Assembly: GCA_036346405.1 (NCBI GenBank)
Contig: CM070548.1
Coordinates: forward strand, 64,318,877 to 64,382,876
Reading direction: 5' to 3'
DNA: 64,000 nt
From: Phyllostachys edulis
Taxonomy: Eukaryota > Streptophyta > Magnoliopsida > Poales > Poaceae
In this document: positions 24,109 through 34,279 of the stretch, in pieces
How the letters are laid out: every line of letters starts with the position of its first letter
How positions within the stretch are numbered: position 1 is the stretch's first letter
Position numbers and translations under genes: made by a program
Notes under the pieces: generated by a model
Databases searched by the model: none
What the model was told of the DNA's origin: nothing
The model's input: only the letters and a program-made list of their open reading frames with translations

Positions 24109-25065
24109 ACTCTTGCCTCATGTTTTGTGCTCTATTTGATGTTATTTGAGTATTTTATGAAAATATTTTTCAAATCTTTATTAAAAATAGCTATGATCAT
24201 AAAAATTATGTTCCTATATAGACAATAGTCTATTCTATGCATAATGATCCTTAATGATATTTATTTGAGTGCAAAACTATGGATCATTTGCAAAATAATC
24301 TAAGATTCCTAGAAAATCCAGAAAGCTCCAGGATAATCGGAACAACCGGCGTTATCTGCGGCATGCGACACATTGTCTTGATCTGGCCGGCGTTATAACA
24401 ACGGTATGACCGGGGTACGGAACGACCGACGGCATTTGGTCGGTACGATCGCGACGGTTTGTGAAGGGAAATTAACTCCCAGCAGTTACCTTTCCTTTAC
24501 CTTAACTGTTTGAAGCGGTTCATCCGCCCCCCGTCCGTTACCTTCCTTCGTTCTCTCTCTCTCTCTCTCTCACTCAATCCCGTGCGCCTCAACTCATCTC
24601 CAAATCCTCTCAAAATCTCAAAATCCTTGATTCCTTCATGTTGCCAGCCTCTCCAGGGATTATCTCCTCCAAATCCGAAGGTAAAACCTCAATTGATTCA
24701 AGTTTTATCACCTTTGGAACCCTAGGTTGTCCCCTTTTAGGGTTTATTGAAAATGTGACTGATTTTCTGTAGTTCTAATTGGGCAAAAGTAGTTATTTGG
24801 TGTCTAATGATGATTGCGCATCAGATCCATGGATTCAATCCATGAAAAATCACCAAATATGCAAGATTTGACAGCCCTAGAACTCGGTCGGAAAAATCGA
24901 AACGATCGTTCTTGAGCGCAGCGACGATCGATAGAAGCGGTCGCATCGCCAATGAACGACAAGACGTTCGATTGTCCCGACGAAAATGAAACTTCAATTC
25001 TTTTTCACTAAATTCAATTCCAATTATCTCTTTGAATATCTTATAACCTATCCTATCTTTCTAAA
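24109..25065 (+). other. Copia spacer between pol and the extra ORF
   Basis: About 950 bp without a recognised gene. It contains a stretch with cggtcgt/gaccgg motifs (about 24340-24450) similar to those of the LTRs. A (CT)n microsatellite lies at about 24549-24572. Confidence 0.6.
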
Positions 25066-26604
25066 GATGCCTAGGATGAGGGTTGCGACAAGGAAATCTC
25101 ATGGACCACCTAGAGGACAGTCGTCACCTCAATCCTCTGTCGCTCCAACACAACCACCTCAACGTCGACGTCCGGCAGCTCCAGTGTAGCAATCTCGCTC
25201 CGTTCGCCAAAAGGTCGTGCATGGCAAAGGGAAAGGGTCAAGACCAAAGATCTCGAGATGTATAAGCAAGGAATATTATTCGATGATGAGACTCGATCGA
25301 ACCATCTTCTCGAAGGTACTTTTGATAATATGGGAGATCCTCCAGCGTCTCCAATTGATTTACGCCTCACAACAGATGATTATGCCATCAAAAGGCATGT
25401 GAATCAATATCTCTTAAAATTAGACAACAGACATCCCGGTTTTCACTTTGCCTTCCAAGAGCAAGTATATGAGCAACAGATGGTCCTAACAGAAAATTCG
25501 CAGATCATAAATGGATCAAGTGGACTCATTTAAATACCTTGGACAATTACAAGTGGTATTTATCGGCTCTTTCTTCAAGTAGGTCTTCATGACCTTGTTG
25601 CCTTCAAATGTAACTATGACGACAAGCTTATCGAGACGGTTCTATGCCACGAGTGCATGTCTCTCTGACTTGAAATCTATCGATGGATATCGACTACTAG
25701 GTATGTGGAGAGCACTAAGGAAGAGTTTGAGGAAGTTTTGAGGGTTCAGTCCGGAACTTGGGATAAAGTTTTTGAGAGGCCTGCTTTATTGTGTCCTGCT
25801 TGGTCTGACTACTATGATCCTACTGTCAAAAACAAGTTAGGCACAATTACTGGACTGAGACCAATTCCTAGTATGATCAACAGGATTATTAACCATACCT
25901 TCTACCCCAAAAGTGGTAACTTTGATGCAATCCGTGGTCACGCATGGAATATTATTGACAATATTATGAGGGGGATCAAATTTGATGTTGTGGATGTGAT
26001 ACTTCAGGGTATAGTTTCCTCTAAGAATGACAGAATTAAAAGGATTTATTATGCTCCATACATCATGGCATGGATAACAAAGAAAATTGAGTATCATGGT
26101 GGATTGGGATCTGTTCACAAGTCCTATAGGCCACGAGACGGTCTTCCTCCACGTCGTGATGGTACTGAGGATGATGCCGGTGAGGCTCCTGCTATTGCTA
26201 CTGCTGCTGATGCTCCTGCTGATAGCACTCTTGCACAGATTCTTCAGAATCAGCAACTCATTCTTAGCTCTTTGCAAGAAATCAAGGCTGAACAAGCTGA
26301 ATTTCAGAGTGAGACTCAAGGCAGATTACGTGAGATGGAGCGAACTCAGAATGATTTCTTCGATGAGTCTCATAACAGGATGTCTGCCCTGATGGAGAGC
26401 TTTCATGACTTGGCAGAGAGTTTGAGGACCCCTCTGCGATACACTCGTCGCCCTCCTCCTCCTTCTAGGACATCCTCTGTGCCACTTGTACCTCCTCCAG
26501 CTCCAGTTGTAGTGCTAGCACCTCGGGATCTGATTTACCTTGACTCCTATTGCTTCTCGGACCACCACCGAGGTAGTGACTCGAGATCCAAATTTCGGCT
26601 ATAG
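25066..26604 (+). pseudogene. Extra 3' ORF of the Sirevirus-like element, degenerate
   Basis: Three frame pieces share one direction. 25066 on begins MPRMRVATRKSHGPPRG. 25258-25533 holds ILFDDETRSNHLLEGTFD. 25705-26604 holds PALLCPAWSDYYDPTVKN, then a coiled-coil stretch and a Pro/Ser-rich tail. Sirevirus elements often carry such an ORF after pol, sometimes called env-like. I see no signal peptide or membrane span, so an envelope role is not supported here. Stops between the pieces make it a pseudogene. Confidence 0.7.
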
Positions 26605-26833
26605 AGTCAGCATCTTCGGATCCGGCACCTATTGCTTCAGTTCCTCAGGATCCGTCTTCAACTCCTCCTCCAGAGCAGGCCACCGCTTCTCAAGACTCCG
26701 CTCCTCCAGCCCCAGATTTTCAGGATCATGCTCCAGTTCCCGCTCCTGCTCCAGCACAGGACCCGGCTTCACAGGACGTCATCCCTCCTCCTCAGGATCC
26801 CATCGTCTGAGTTGTTTTTGGTACCTTGATGCC

Positions 26834-27360
26834 AAAGGGGGAGAGAAGTGAGAAGACATAGAAGTGAGAAGACATAGCTTCAGGGGGAGCAAGCGCAAGC
26901 TTTTGCTATTATATATACATGGACTTATATGTGTTAGGTTATATGTTGGACTTATTATGTAATATTGAACTTATATGTGCTTGTAATAGTTTAATTCTAT
27001 GTCTTTTATCATGTTGAACTTGTTGGATGCTGTCATGTTCATGTTATTATCTTAAATGCAATCTCAATTATCGTCATATTGCATTTCCTCAAGTTCAAAT
27101 ATGCTAAAGAAACTCCACCCAAATTTCTCAAAATTTCTACATGTGCTTACAAAATGTTCCATCCTTATATGCACATGTCTAGGGGGAGCTTTCTTTAAAT
27201 TAGACTTAACAAGAAAATAATTCTCATACATTCATTTGTGCTTATTGCCAGAATTGTTTTATTGTTAAGCCATCAATAGAATATACAATTATGGTATATT
27301 CAAACCAATCTTTCTCACATATTATTTGTGTTGTCATCAATTACCAAAAAAGGGGGAGAT
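26834..27360 (+). other. Cluster of four polypurine tracts before the 3' LTR
   Basis: aaagggggaga at 26834, cagggggagc at 26881, tagggggagc at 27180, and aaaaaagggggagat ending at 27360 directly against the 3' LTR. Repeated tracts of this type are a described Sirevirus feature. The last one is the likely plus-strand primer. A 16 bp direct repeat (gaagtgagaagacata) lies at 26846-26877. Confidence 0.8.
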
Positions 27361-29079
27361 TGAAAGCATCTAGGCCCCTAAAAATTATTTTGGTAATTAA
27401 TGATAATATGTGAATATGGGATTAACGTGTTTATTGAGTATTTACAAGGTTGAATCCCATTGGTGAACGTATTGATGCAAAATGGCATGCAAATGGACTA
27501 CACGAAGATCTTTTGGCTCAAAGACAAGATACAAATAGTCTAGGTTCCTTTTTCTATTTTACCGGTCTTAGGAGTTTTGGATGGAAGACCGGATTATAGG
27601 ATAAACGCCATACTATTAAGAGGGATCATGGCTAGTAGCTTGATAGCATGTTCTTGTGCCATATGGATCAATTTAGGATCATGCATGCATTTGAATTTAA
27701 TCTTGAAATTGAATTGAAAAGTATTAAGTTCTTCAGTCCAAAATCGGTAATCTGTGATTATACTTAAGGTCGTATCATGGTCTTGATATGACCGACTTCA
27801 CTTGGCGGTAGTGCCGCATTTTGAAGGGAACAACCAACTAAGTGCTCAAGCGGAATGACCGGCTCCTTGAACGGTCGTACCGTATGGCGGTCATTTCGAA
27901 TTTTAGTTGGCGGTTCAAGAAAACCAGAAGCGATGCAATTTGCCTCAAAATCTCTCATGGAAATTGGTCGTTCCACCCGTGACAATCGGTCGTACCAATG
28001 TGCGGTTGTTCCGAAATTTGTGAGGCGGTTCAATAAAAACAGAACAAGTGTAAATCTGCTCAAAAACTCATTTTGGAAATCGGACGTTCCGCGCTTGGGA
28101 ATGGTCGTACCGGCCTGCGGTCATTCCGTTTTTTATATGGCGGTACAAAATTTCTAGAACGCTTGTAATCTTCAGCAAATCGCGAAACCCTACAAACGGT
28201 CGTACCGCTCGTAGAAATGGTACGACCGGGGCAAATCGGATGTACCGCTTGTTTGCCTGCGGTCGTTCCGACTGGGTGTCCAACGGCTAGTATTTCTTTT
28301 TTTAGTATCTGTTCTAGCCGTTGACTGTGTTCAATCAGAAGTGCGGTCGTACCGCCCGGATGCCTATGGTCGTTCCGTTTTTGTTTGAGAAGTTGGGGTT
28401 TCGTCTCCAACGGTCATAATTGTTGGTGGGGGCTATAAATACCCCCCAACTGCTCAAGTCAAGGCTGCTAGTGCCCATTTGACATCTATAGAGCCTTGAG
28501 AGTCTTTGCATTCACTCAACACTCAAAAACACTCTTGTGCATTCATTGTGAGCTTGTTGAGATACATTCAAGTGCATTCATACTCCTAGTTGATCTATTT
28601 GCACTTGAAGTGTTGTCAAGTGAAGACTTTGGTCTATTACTCTTGGAGTGTTCTTTGCACTCCTAGGCGGTTAGGTGGTGGAGCACGGTGATCTCTTCAA
28701 AGAAGATTGTGAAGAGGCCCGTGCAAGCTTGTGAGTGGTTCGGTGTTCACCATCTCCGGAGCGGAGGAAGAACAGCCATAGTGAATCGAGGGAAGGCTTA
28801 ATTCGTGGAGCCAGCTTGAGACGTCAAGCTTCCTCAACGTGGACTAGTGAAGACCGGCAAGTCTTCGATACCACGGGAAAAACATCGTCGTGTCTTTGTG
28901 GTTATCTCTAGTCTTTTCTTTCCGCATTTATATTTCTAGCTTGTTTATTGTGATTAATTTGCTTAGCTAGAAGTATAATTTGTTTAGACTAACTTATTAA
29001 TTGGCTAAATTGTTAAATCGTTAAAAAGTTTAAAAACCTCCTATTCACCCCCTTCTAGTCGGTTATCCTTGATCCTACA
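27361..29079 (+). repeat. 3' LTR of the copia element
   Basis: 1719 bp, same ends as the 5' copy. TATA box in ggggctataaatacccccc near 28430. The palindrome-motif block (27770-28400) retains two motif copies around 28340-28375 that are absent or replaced in the 5' LTR. Confidence 0.95.
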
Positions 29080-29094
29080 GCCGCCCCTACGACA

Positions 29095-29972
29095 ACAGTG
29101 GTGAGGGAAGGTGCGGGGGAGCAATTATGAAGCACGGGAGTTCCATTTTTGGGCTTAGGTACGACTAGAAGTGGCTCGGGGTGGGCTCATGGCGGCGTTG
29201 GCGCACGGTTGAAGCAGAGCAACGACGCCGGCAGTCTCCGGCCAAATTGGCTGGTCGGGGAGCACTAGTGGACCGAGAGGGTCACGGTAGCGGCGAGGCT
29301 AGGGGAGCTTTGTGGCGGCGTGGCGACGTGAGCCATGGGCGGCGCGGTGGAGGGGCTTGGCACCAGCGAGCTAGAGGCGGCGGGGTTGGACATGGAGGTG
29401 GGGGACGAGTTCACGGTGGTGAGGCGAAACTCACGGTGGGGTCAATTTGATGATTGTGTGGGCGGTGACGGAGAATTGAAGAAGGGGCTTCTTTGGTGTT
29501 TCTCGGACGCGGTGGCGATTGGCGGTGGTGACTGGTGTTGGGGAAGAAGAAGGGATGTCGTGGGGGTTGAGGATGAATGTGTGCGGCTGCGTGCAATCTG
29601 CGTCGGGGTTGGGGCAAAGCAGGAGGTGGGGTGGCGAGGTGAGGTGGCAAGGCTTTGGCACGGGTGAGGACGAAGACGAAGGATCAAGACGGTGTGACGC
29701 GGCGTACGGTGGCATTGCGCGAAGAGAAAGAAAAACAGGGAGAAGATGGCTCGGCAAAAAGGCACCTTCGGGCTAGAGAAAATGGAAAGTCAAAAGAGGA
29801 AAGCGGATTTTCAAGAGGAATTTCTGTATTTGGCAAAAAATCCAAATTGAACCAAACTGAAGCAAGTTTTTTTTTAAAAAAAATTAGGGATCTTTTCACT
29901 TCTAGACAACTGACATCATACAATTATACATACCTTAAGCCTATAATTGCAAAACTCTTCTTCTTTTGCAAA
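29095..29972. other. Unassigned GC-rich flank of the gypsy element
   Basis: G-rich on the plus strand to about 29800, then A/T-rich. The minus strand has the pyrimidine- and Ala/Pro-coding look of a plant leader or LTR. Open frames up to 110 codons on both strands match nothing I know. No gene is called. Confidence 0.4.
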
Positions 29973-30053
29973 ATATAAGGCAGGATTCGAACCTGCGCGG
30001 GCAAAGCCCACATGATTTCTAGTCATGCCCGATAACCACTCCGGCACGACCAC
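29973..30053 (-). pseudogene. tRNA-Ser(AGA) relic with a broken acceptor stem
   Basis: The minus strand gives a cloverleaf: 5' acceptor GTGGTCG, D arm, anticodon stem CATGA/TCATG with loop CTAGAAA (anticodon AGA), a long variable arm GGGC/GCCC typical of Ser tRNAs, and T arm GCAGG-TTCGAAT-CCTGC. The 3' acceptor strand should be CGACCAC but reads CTTATAT, so the acceptor cannot pair. The internal promoter boxes look intact. Without a paired acceptor it should not be processed or charged. It lies about 170 bp upstream of the MOCS2A start, on the opposite strand. Confidence 0.85.
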
Positions 30054-30222
30054 CTTGATGCCCACTTTTTTTATTTTTTATATCTAACTTCTTTTTGCTG
30101 ACGCGTCATTGCGTCGATAGACACCCTACTTCCTATAGCCTCCAACTCACAGAGTCCAGATTGACCCGCAGCAGCTGCAGGCCTGCAGCGCAAAGGAGAT
30201 AGTAGCTTCCTCCGCTCAGGCG

Positions 30223-30701
30223 ATGGCGCTGGATAGCAATGGTACATACGATTTCGCTACCCAAGCAATTGTCACACGCGTTGCTATTGCTTCCCTGATT
30301 TCCTTTCCTCATATTCTAGCTTTGATTCACCGACCGATTTCTTCCGCTGATTAATTCTCCCTGTCCTTTTTGTTCTCTCCTTTCCTTCAGATGCTGCTTT
30401 GTCGTCGACAGCCGCGGCCGAGGAGAAGCAGGACGGGGCTTCGGTGGCGGCCACGGTCAGGGTGAAGGTGCTCTTCTTCGCCCGGGCGCGGGACCTGACG
30501 GGCGTCGCGGAGTCCTCGCTGGAGGTGCCGGCGGGGAGCACCGCGGGGGAGTGCCTCGGCTGGGTGCTGGGCCAGTTCCCCAAGCTGGGGGAGATCCGCC
30601 GCTCCATGGTGCTCGCGCTCAACGAAGAATACGCGCCCGAGTCCGCCGCCGTCGGCGACGGCGACGAGCTCGCCATCATCCCGCCCATCAGCGGCGGCTG
30701 A
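30223..30701 (+). CDS. MOCS2A: Molybdopterin synthase small subunit (MOCS2A/MoaD type)
   Basis: Two exons, 30223-30241 and 30391-30701, joined at a phase-1 GT...AG intron (30242-30390), give 109 residues. The protein is a ubiquitin-fold sulfur carrier: VRVKVLFFARARDLTG at the start of the fold, VLALNEEYAPE in the middle, and the C-terminal IIPPISGG. In this family the terminal Gly-Gly is thiocarboxylated and hands sulfur to precursor Z together with MOCS2B, forming molybdopterin for the molybdenum cofactor in the cytosol. The Gly-Gly is intact. The start in exon 1 is chosen because the frame upstream in exon 2 has no ATG and the splice keeps the frame. Plant MOCS2A proteins are of similar length. 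No lesion seen. Confidence 0.93.
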
Positions 30702-30994
30702 ATTCCCCTCTTGTGAAAATGAACAAAACAAAGAAAGAAAGGTCATTTCTTTCTTTCTTTCTTCTTGTCTTTGTTTCCTGATCCACGTGCAAGTTAAATA
30801 AAGAAATAAAAAAGTAATCTCTGTTGTTCACAAAGACACTTTCTTGGCATATTTGTTCTTCAATCATGCTGGTGAATAACATTATCTTGATCTGAAAGGA
30901 TGGGCAAGAAGAATGCTCATTTGGTTCGTATCGATCGGCCCAAAGTCCACCAAATGATTGATCAATGGCTGGTGGGACTAAAATAGAAAAGGAT
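30702..30994. other. MOCS2A 3' region
   Basis: A/T-rich, with a (ttctt)n-like run near 30745-30770 and an AATAAA-like aaataaagaaat near 30796. No other gene. Confidence 0.5.
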
Positions 30995-31404
30995 CCTAAT
31001 TTTGGAATTAATTCTGTTCAGTACTCTTCATAGTCAATGGTACTGCGTTCTCACGAGCCCATGGCGAACGGTGGAGGGTAGAGCTCCCCTTCCTCCTACC
31101 AAAATGGTAAAATAAAAAATCGATCCATATGCTGCCATGCTTCTAACTTCATGTCCCTATTTCGTCTTGGTGATAGATCAGTTCCTACTTCCTAGTATTT
31201 TTATCTTCTAAACAGAACTTGCACAGGATATGCTCGTCCAAGGAGGGAGTTTGCTTTACCCAATTCCCCTTTTTGATAGTGTTGGAATGACAGTATTAAG
31301 TGTTATGAATATTCTGTATGTATTGCAATAGCCCAATGGGCAATATATAGAGTACAAGGGATACAAGACTAAACCCTAGAACAATAGGAAAACACCATAA
31401 ATAC

Positions 31405-31643
31405 TTACTAGTACAGACAGGGTCATCACAGACGGTTCGAAACCGTTATCACAGACGGTTTTTGAACCGTCTGAATTTGTATGTCCGTGATAACAGGCGG
31501 TTATCACAGACGGTTTTTGAACCATTTGTGATAAGGCATAATACAGATAGTTTTTTGTTGAAACCGTCTGTGAAGGGCTAGTATCACAGACGGTTTCTAC
31601 CAAAAACCGTCTGTGAAGGGCTAGTATCACAGACAGTTTTCAC
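31405..31643. mobile_element. Small inverted-repeat insertion inside the TRIM LTR
   Basis: About 239 bp splits the left LTR between aaatac and ccttaaca. It consists of repeats of tcacagacggtt in both orientations, e.g. cagacggtttttgaaccgtctg, so it can fold on itself. The motif resembles subterminal repeats of grass CACTA elements, but CACTA ends and a clear 3 bp duplication are not visible. Class uncertain. Confidence 0.6.
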
Positions 31644-32703
31644 CCTTAACACCCCCCTCAAATGCAAGGCGTATGCAATAGCATTGCATTTGGAAATGGT
31701 TGACACTAAAAAAGGAAAAATACAATATCCGAGTCTTGATAATGTTGTCGTAACATACAGCTCTTGGAAAATATGTTGAATATCAAAATATCTCCTCCCA
31801 TCCGGGGTCATGCAACAGCCTATAAAGCACAAGGTGCAGGGGCTTAGAAAGTATAGAGGCAAGCGGGAGCAAAGTCGACCGCAGCAACACGACGAAGAAG
31901 GTGATGAAACAAACAAAAAAGAGAAGTTGTCAAATCAAGCCGAAGAGGAATAGATAGAAGTATGACGGCGCAGATCGAAGCTCAAGACAGCGGCGGCATA
32001 GTGCACAAGAAGAGCAACGGAGGCGCAGTACAGAAGAAGTGCGGCGGTCTTAGAAGCTCGGGGCGGCGGCTAAGAGAGAGCGGAGGCATCATAACGGCTT
32101 ATATGATCTGTAGCGGCTCGGAGAGAAGAGCGACGACTGCTGCCATGCAAAAGGAATTCCTATGTTTCTATGACTGACAATAAATTTGTGGGCTCGCATG
32201 GCTTAGACGAACTCAAAGATAGAGTGTTACGGACTTGGATAGATGCAAACACCACCTTTTTTTCTTGGCTTAGTGTTCCGGCTTTGGGCTGTACCGTCGG
32301 CACATTTAAGAAAAGAAGGAAGGCTGTAAACAAAGGATTAGGGATTCCCTCCCCCTATTCTCCACTATCTGGTGGCACACGCTGAAAAACACAGAGCAGT
32401 GGCAAGGCTGCAACAGACGATTCGTGCCAGCGACCCACTGCAAGACCCATGCCTCCTCTACTGGCGTGGGCGGGTGGCGCGTCATGAACGAGCAGTCTTG
32501 GCGGTGTAGCGTGAAGGAGGTGGCGGCGCATCGATGGTGATGCGGTTTTGAGTCTTTGGATTTGTCTTCCTCTAGGCGACATCCCGGCGATGAAGATGAG
32601 GTGGTCGATCATGGGGAGCTCCTCGACGGAGGCACTTGCGCAGTAATGAAAGACACTGGCGTCGTGTTGCTCTTTCGAGACAAGGCTTACCTCTAATCAG
32701 ATC

Positions 32704-32868
32704 GATCTGAAGATAGTCGGCAGCGATGACGAGTGGGTCTACCTCGACGGGGACGGCAAGGTTAGAATCCCAAAGCAAAAGACGAAGACGAAGCCAATCA
32801 AATCGATCTGAAGATGGCCGACAGCGACGACGAGTGGGTCTACCTCGACAGGGATGGCAAGGCCGCCA
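32704..32868 (+). repeat. Two-copy 62 bp repeat with a short coding-like fragment
   Basis: gatcgatctgaagat followed by a gacgagtgggtctacctcga core occurs near 32704 and 32806. The second copy opens a 63-codon frame (MADSDDEWVYLDRDGKAA). It sits inside the TRIM-like element and looks like a duplicated scrap of a host gene. I do not recognise the source. Confidence 0.5.
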
Positions 32869-32959
32869 CTGTCTCTAATGGCGACACGGAGAAAGGCCTA
32901 CGACTAATGTGGAGATGTTGCTACTGCTTCTACAAAGAAAGCCTACGACTAATGCGGCC

Positions 32960-32993
32960 GCCCCCGGGAGCGGAGATTGCTCCTCCCGGGGGC
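32960..32993. repeat. GC-rich hairpin
   Basis: gcccccgggag pairs with ctcccgggggc around a short inner stem ggag/ctcc and an attg loop. It is near-perfect and very stable, inside the TRIM-like element. Confidence 0.8.
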
Positions 32994-33392
32994 AGCGGGA
33001 AGTGAAAGAGGATGAAAGCTTGCTTAGAGGCTAGGGTTTGAACCTTAGCTCTAATACCATATTGAGTTGTATGTACCAACCAGTTTACCCAAAAGTTTAA
33101 GTTGATAAGAAAAGACGAACAATTCATTTATACTTCAACACCCCCCACACATGTAGGCCCCTTGAGACCTAAGACGTAGAATAGAAGCGTGTTGCAATTA
33201 TTATTTTTAATTGTACCAACTGGGTCTTGATCTCAAGACCTCTTGACTCTGATACGATGTTATGAATTATGTGTATATATTTCAATAGCCCAAATGCCCA
33301 ATGGACAATATATAGAGTACAAGAGACATAAGACTAAACTCTAGAACAATAGAGAAATATCATAAATACCCTTAACATTAAGAATAAAAATA

Positions 33393-33689
33393 GAGTAAAG
33401 TCCATTACCGGTCCTTAAACTTTTTATGCTGTGTCATCCCGGTCCATAGACTTTCAAAGTGTGTCATCCCGGTCCCTAAACACTGCTTTGGGTCTCAAAT
33501 TAGTCTTTAAACTTTTTATCTTTGTGTCATCGGTCCATAGACTTTCAAAATGTGCCATTCTCGTGCCTAAGCAAGAGGGCTATGTTTGAGACCCAAACAG
33601 TGTTTAGGGACCGGATGACACACTTTGAAAGTCTATGGACCGGGATGACACAGCATAAAAAGTTTAAGGATCGGTAATGGACTTTACTC
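33393..33689. mobile_element. MULE-type MITE, 297 bp
   Basis: Terminal inverted repeats of about 75 bp start gagtaaagtccattaccg and end with the complement. A 9 bp direct duplication ataaaaata flanks it (33384-33392 and 33690-33698), the size produced by Mutator-like transposases. No coding capacity. Confidence 0.9.
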
Positions 33690-33698
33690 ATAAAAATA

Positions 33699-34068
33699 TC
33701 CAGTAGCATTTTCTATTGACTGCGAAAGGGACAACTTTGACAATTCTTCTCTCAACCACCATCGTGAAATTTCCTCTTATGTCTTCCTCCTCCACTTCCT
33801 CTCCACTCAAACCTAATCTCTTTGTCCTTCCGGCCATCAGGCCATGCCATGGTCAGCACCGGTTGTGGTGTGACCAACTCAGTCCTCTGCTGACCAATGA
33901 ATACAAGTTGCTCAAGGGAGTGAAGCAAGACATTTTGTTCCTGAAAGCTGAGCTTGAAAGCAGTAACGCTTTCCTCAAGAAAATGTCAGAAGTGGAGAAT
34001 GAGCCCGATGAGCAGGTGAAGTGCTGGATGAAGGAGGTGCGGCAACTATCCTATGATAAGAGGGGATA
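33699..34068 (+). pseudogene. Truncated NLR 5' end (duplicated coiled-coil start)
   Basis: Matches 34668-35047. It keeps LLTNEYKLLKGVKQ, LFLKAELES, AFLKKMSEVENE and VKCWMKEVRQLSYD of the Rx-type N-domain. It has lost the normal start context, with a deletion of about 18 bp relative to the intact gene, and reaches a stop at 34067-34069. No NB-ARC or LRR follows. If expressed it could give at most a short coiled-coil peptide; most likely it is inert. Confidence 0.85.
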
Positions 34069-34279
34069 AATCCTATTTCATTGTTCTTTGTTGTCAGTGG
34101 TGCTGCTCTCTTTGAGCCAAAGGTGAGCAGTGCAGGGTAGAGCTCCTTTCCTCCTTCCAAAATGATCACATAAAAATCGCTCCATATGCTGTGTGGTTTG
34201 AACTGTGCGTCCTGTCGCTGTTCGGCTGTCCCTATTTTGTCTTGTTGGTAGATCAGTTCCTTGTAATTTTATCTTCTAT

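Larger units (their letters stand above)
11328..29079 (+). mobile_element. Ty1/copia retrotransposon, Sirevirus-like, with a nested Helitron
   Basis: Two LTRs (11328-13042 and 27361-29079) both begin TGAAAGCATC and end GATCCTACA. The flanking 5 bp duplication is gccgc (11323-11327 and 29080-29084). The order is primer binding site, gag, protease, integrase, RT, RNase H, an extra ORF, then several polypurine tracts: copia order with the extra 3' ORF known from Sireviruses. Repeated cggtcgtaccg-type palindromes in the LTRs and repeated aggggga tracts before the 3' LTR fit that genus. Multiple stops and frameshifts inactivate it. The 5935 bp Helitron in gag explains the unusual 17.7 kb length. 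Confidence 0.93.
1..29094 (-). mobile_element. Ty3/gypsy retrotransposon, Tat lineage, decayed and heavily nested
   Basis: Read on the minus strand the order is LTR (from 29094 down to 7217, interrupted), primer binding site, gag, protease, RT, RNase H, integrase, tandem array, then an antisense ORF. The 3' LTR lies off the left edge. The second, archaeal-type RNase H, the 3' tandem array and the antisense ORF are known traits of the plant Tat/Ogre/Grande group, so the lineage call is family knowledge applied to visible order. LTR ends are TGTCGT at 7217 and ACGACA at 29089-29094, an inverted pair. Every coding domain is split by stops or frameshifts, so the element is not autonomous. Confidence 0.85.
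7217..29094 (-). repeat. 5' LTR of the gypsy element, split into three pieces
   Basis: Pieces are 7217-7392, 10873-11327 and 29085-29094, about 641 bp when the inserts are discounted. The first break is flanked by gtaca, the second by gccgc. The ends TGTCGT and ACGACA are inverted copies. On the minus strand a CATAAATAG TATA-like box lies near 7364-7374. The middle piece is a GC-rich run of imperfect cttcgggg/ggcccc motifs; frames through it look coding but are repeat artefacts. Confidence 0.88.
31301..33377 (-). mobile_element. Small non-coding LTR retrotransposon (TRIM-like)
   Basis: Short LTRs at 33258-33377 (120 bp) and 31301-31651 (same sequence plus an insertion) begin TGTTATGAAT and end CTTAACA. 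TTAAG flanks both sides (31296-31300 and 33378-33382). On the minus strand TCGTATCAGAGTC follows the 5' LTR, one base off the Met-tRNA primer site. A TGAGGGGGG polypurine tract precedes the 3' LTR. The 1.6 kb interior has no retrotransposon protein. A second primer-site-like sequence (tatggtattagagc, minus strand, about 33045-33065) suggests the interior includes part of another element. Confidence 0.87.

Noticed and set aside
24549..24572. (CT)n tract as a regulatory site
   Set aside because: Plain microsatellite in the spacer of a dead retrotransposon.
25066..26604. A true envelope gene in the copia element
   Set aside because: No signal peptide or membrane span is visible; only the position recalls env-like ORFs of Sireviruses.
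30284..30746. Minus-strand ORFs over MOCS2A
   Set aside because: Shadows of the MOCS2A coding strand, which has a clear fold and terminal Gly-Gly.
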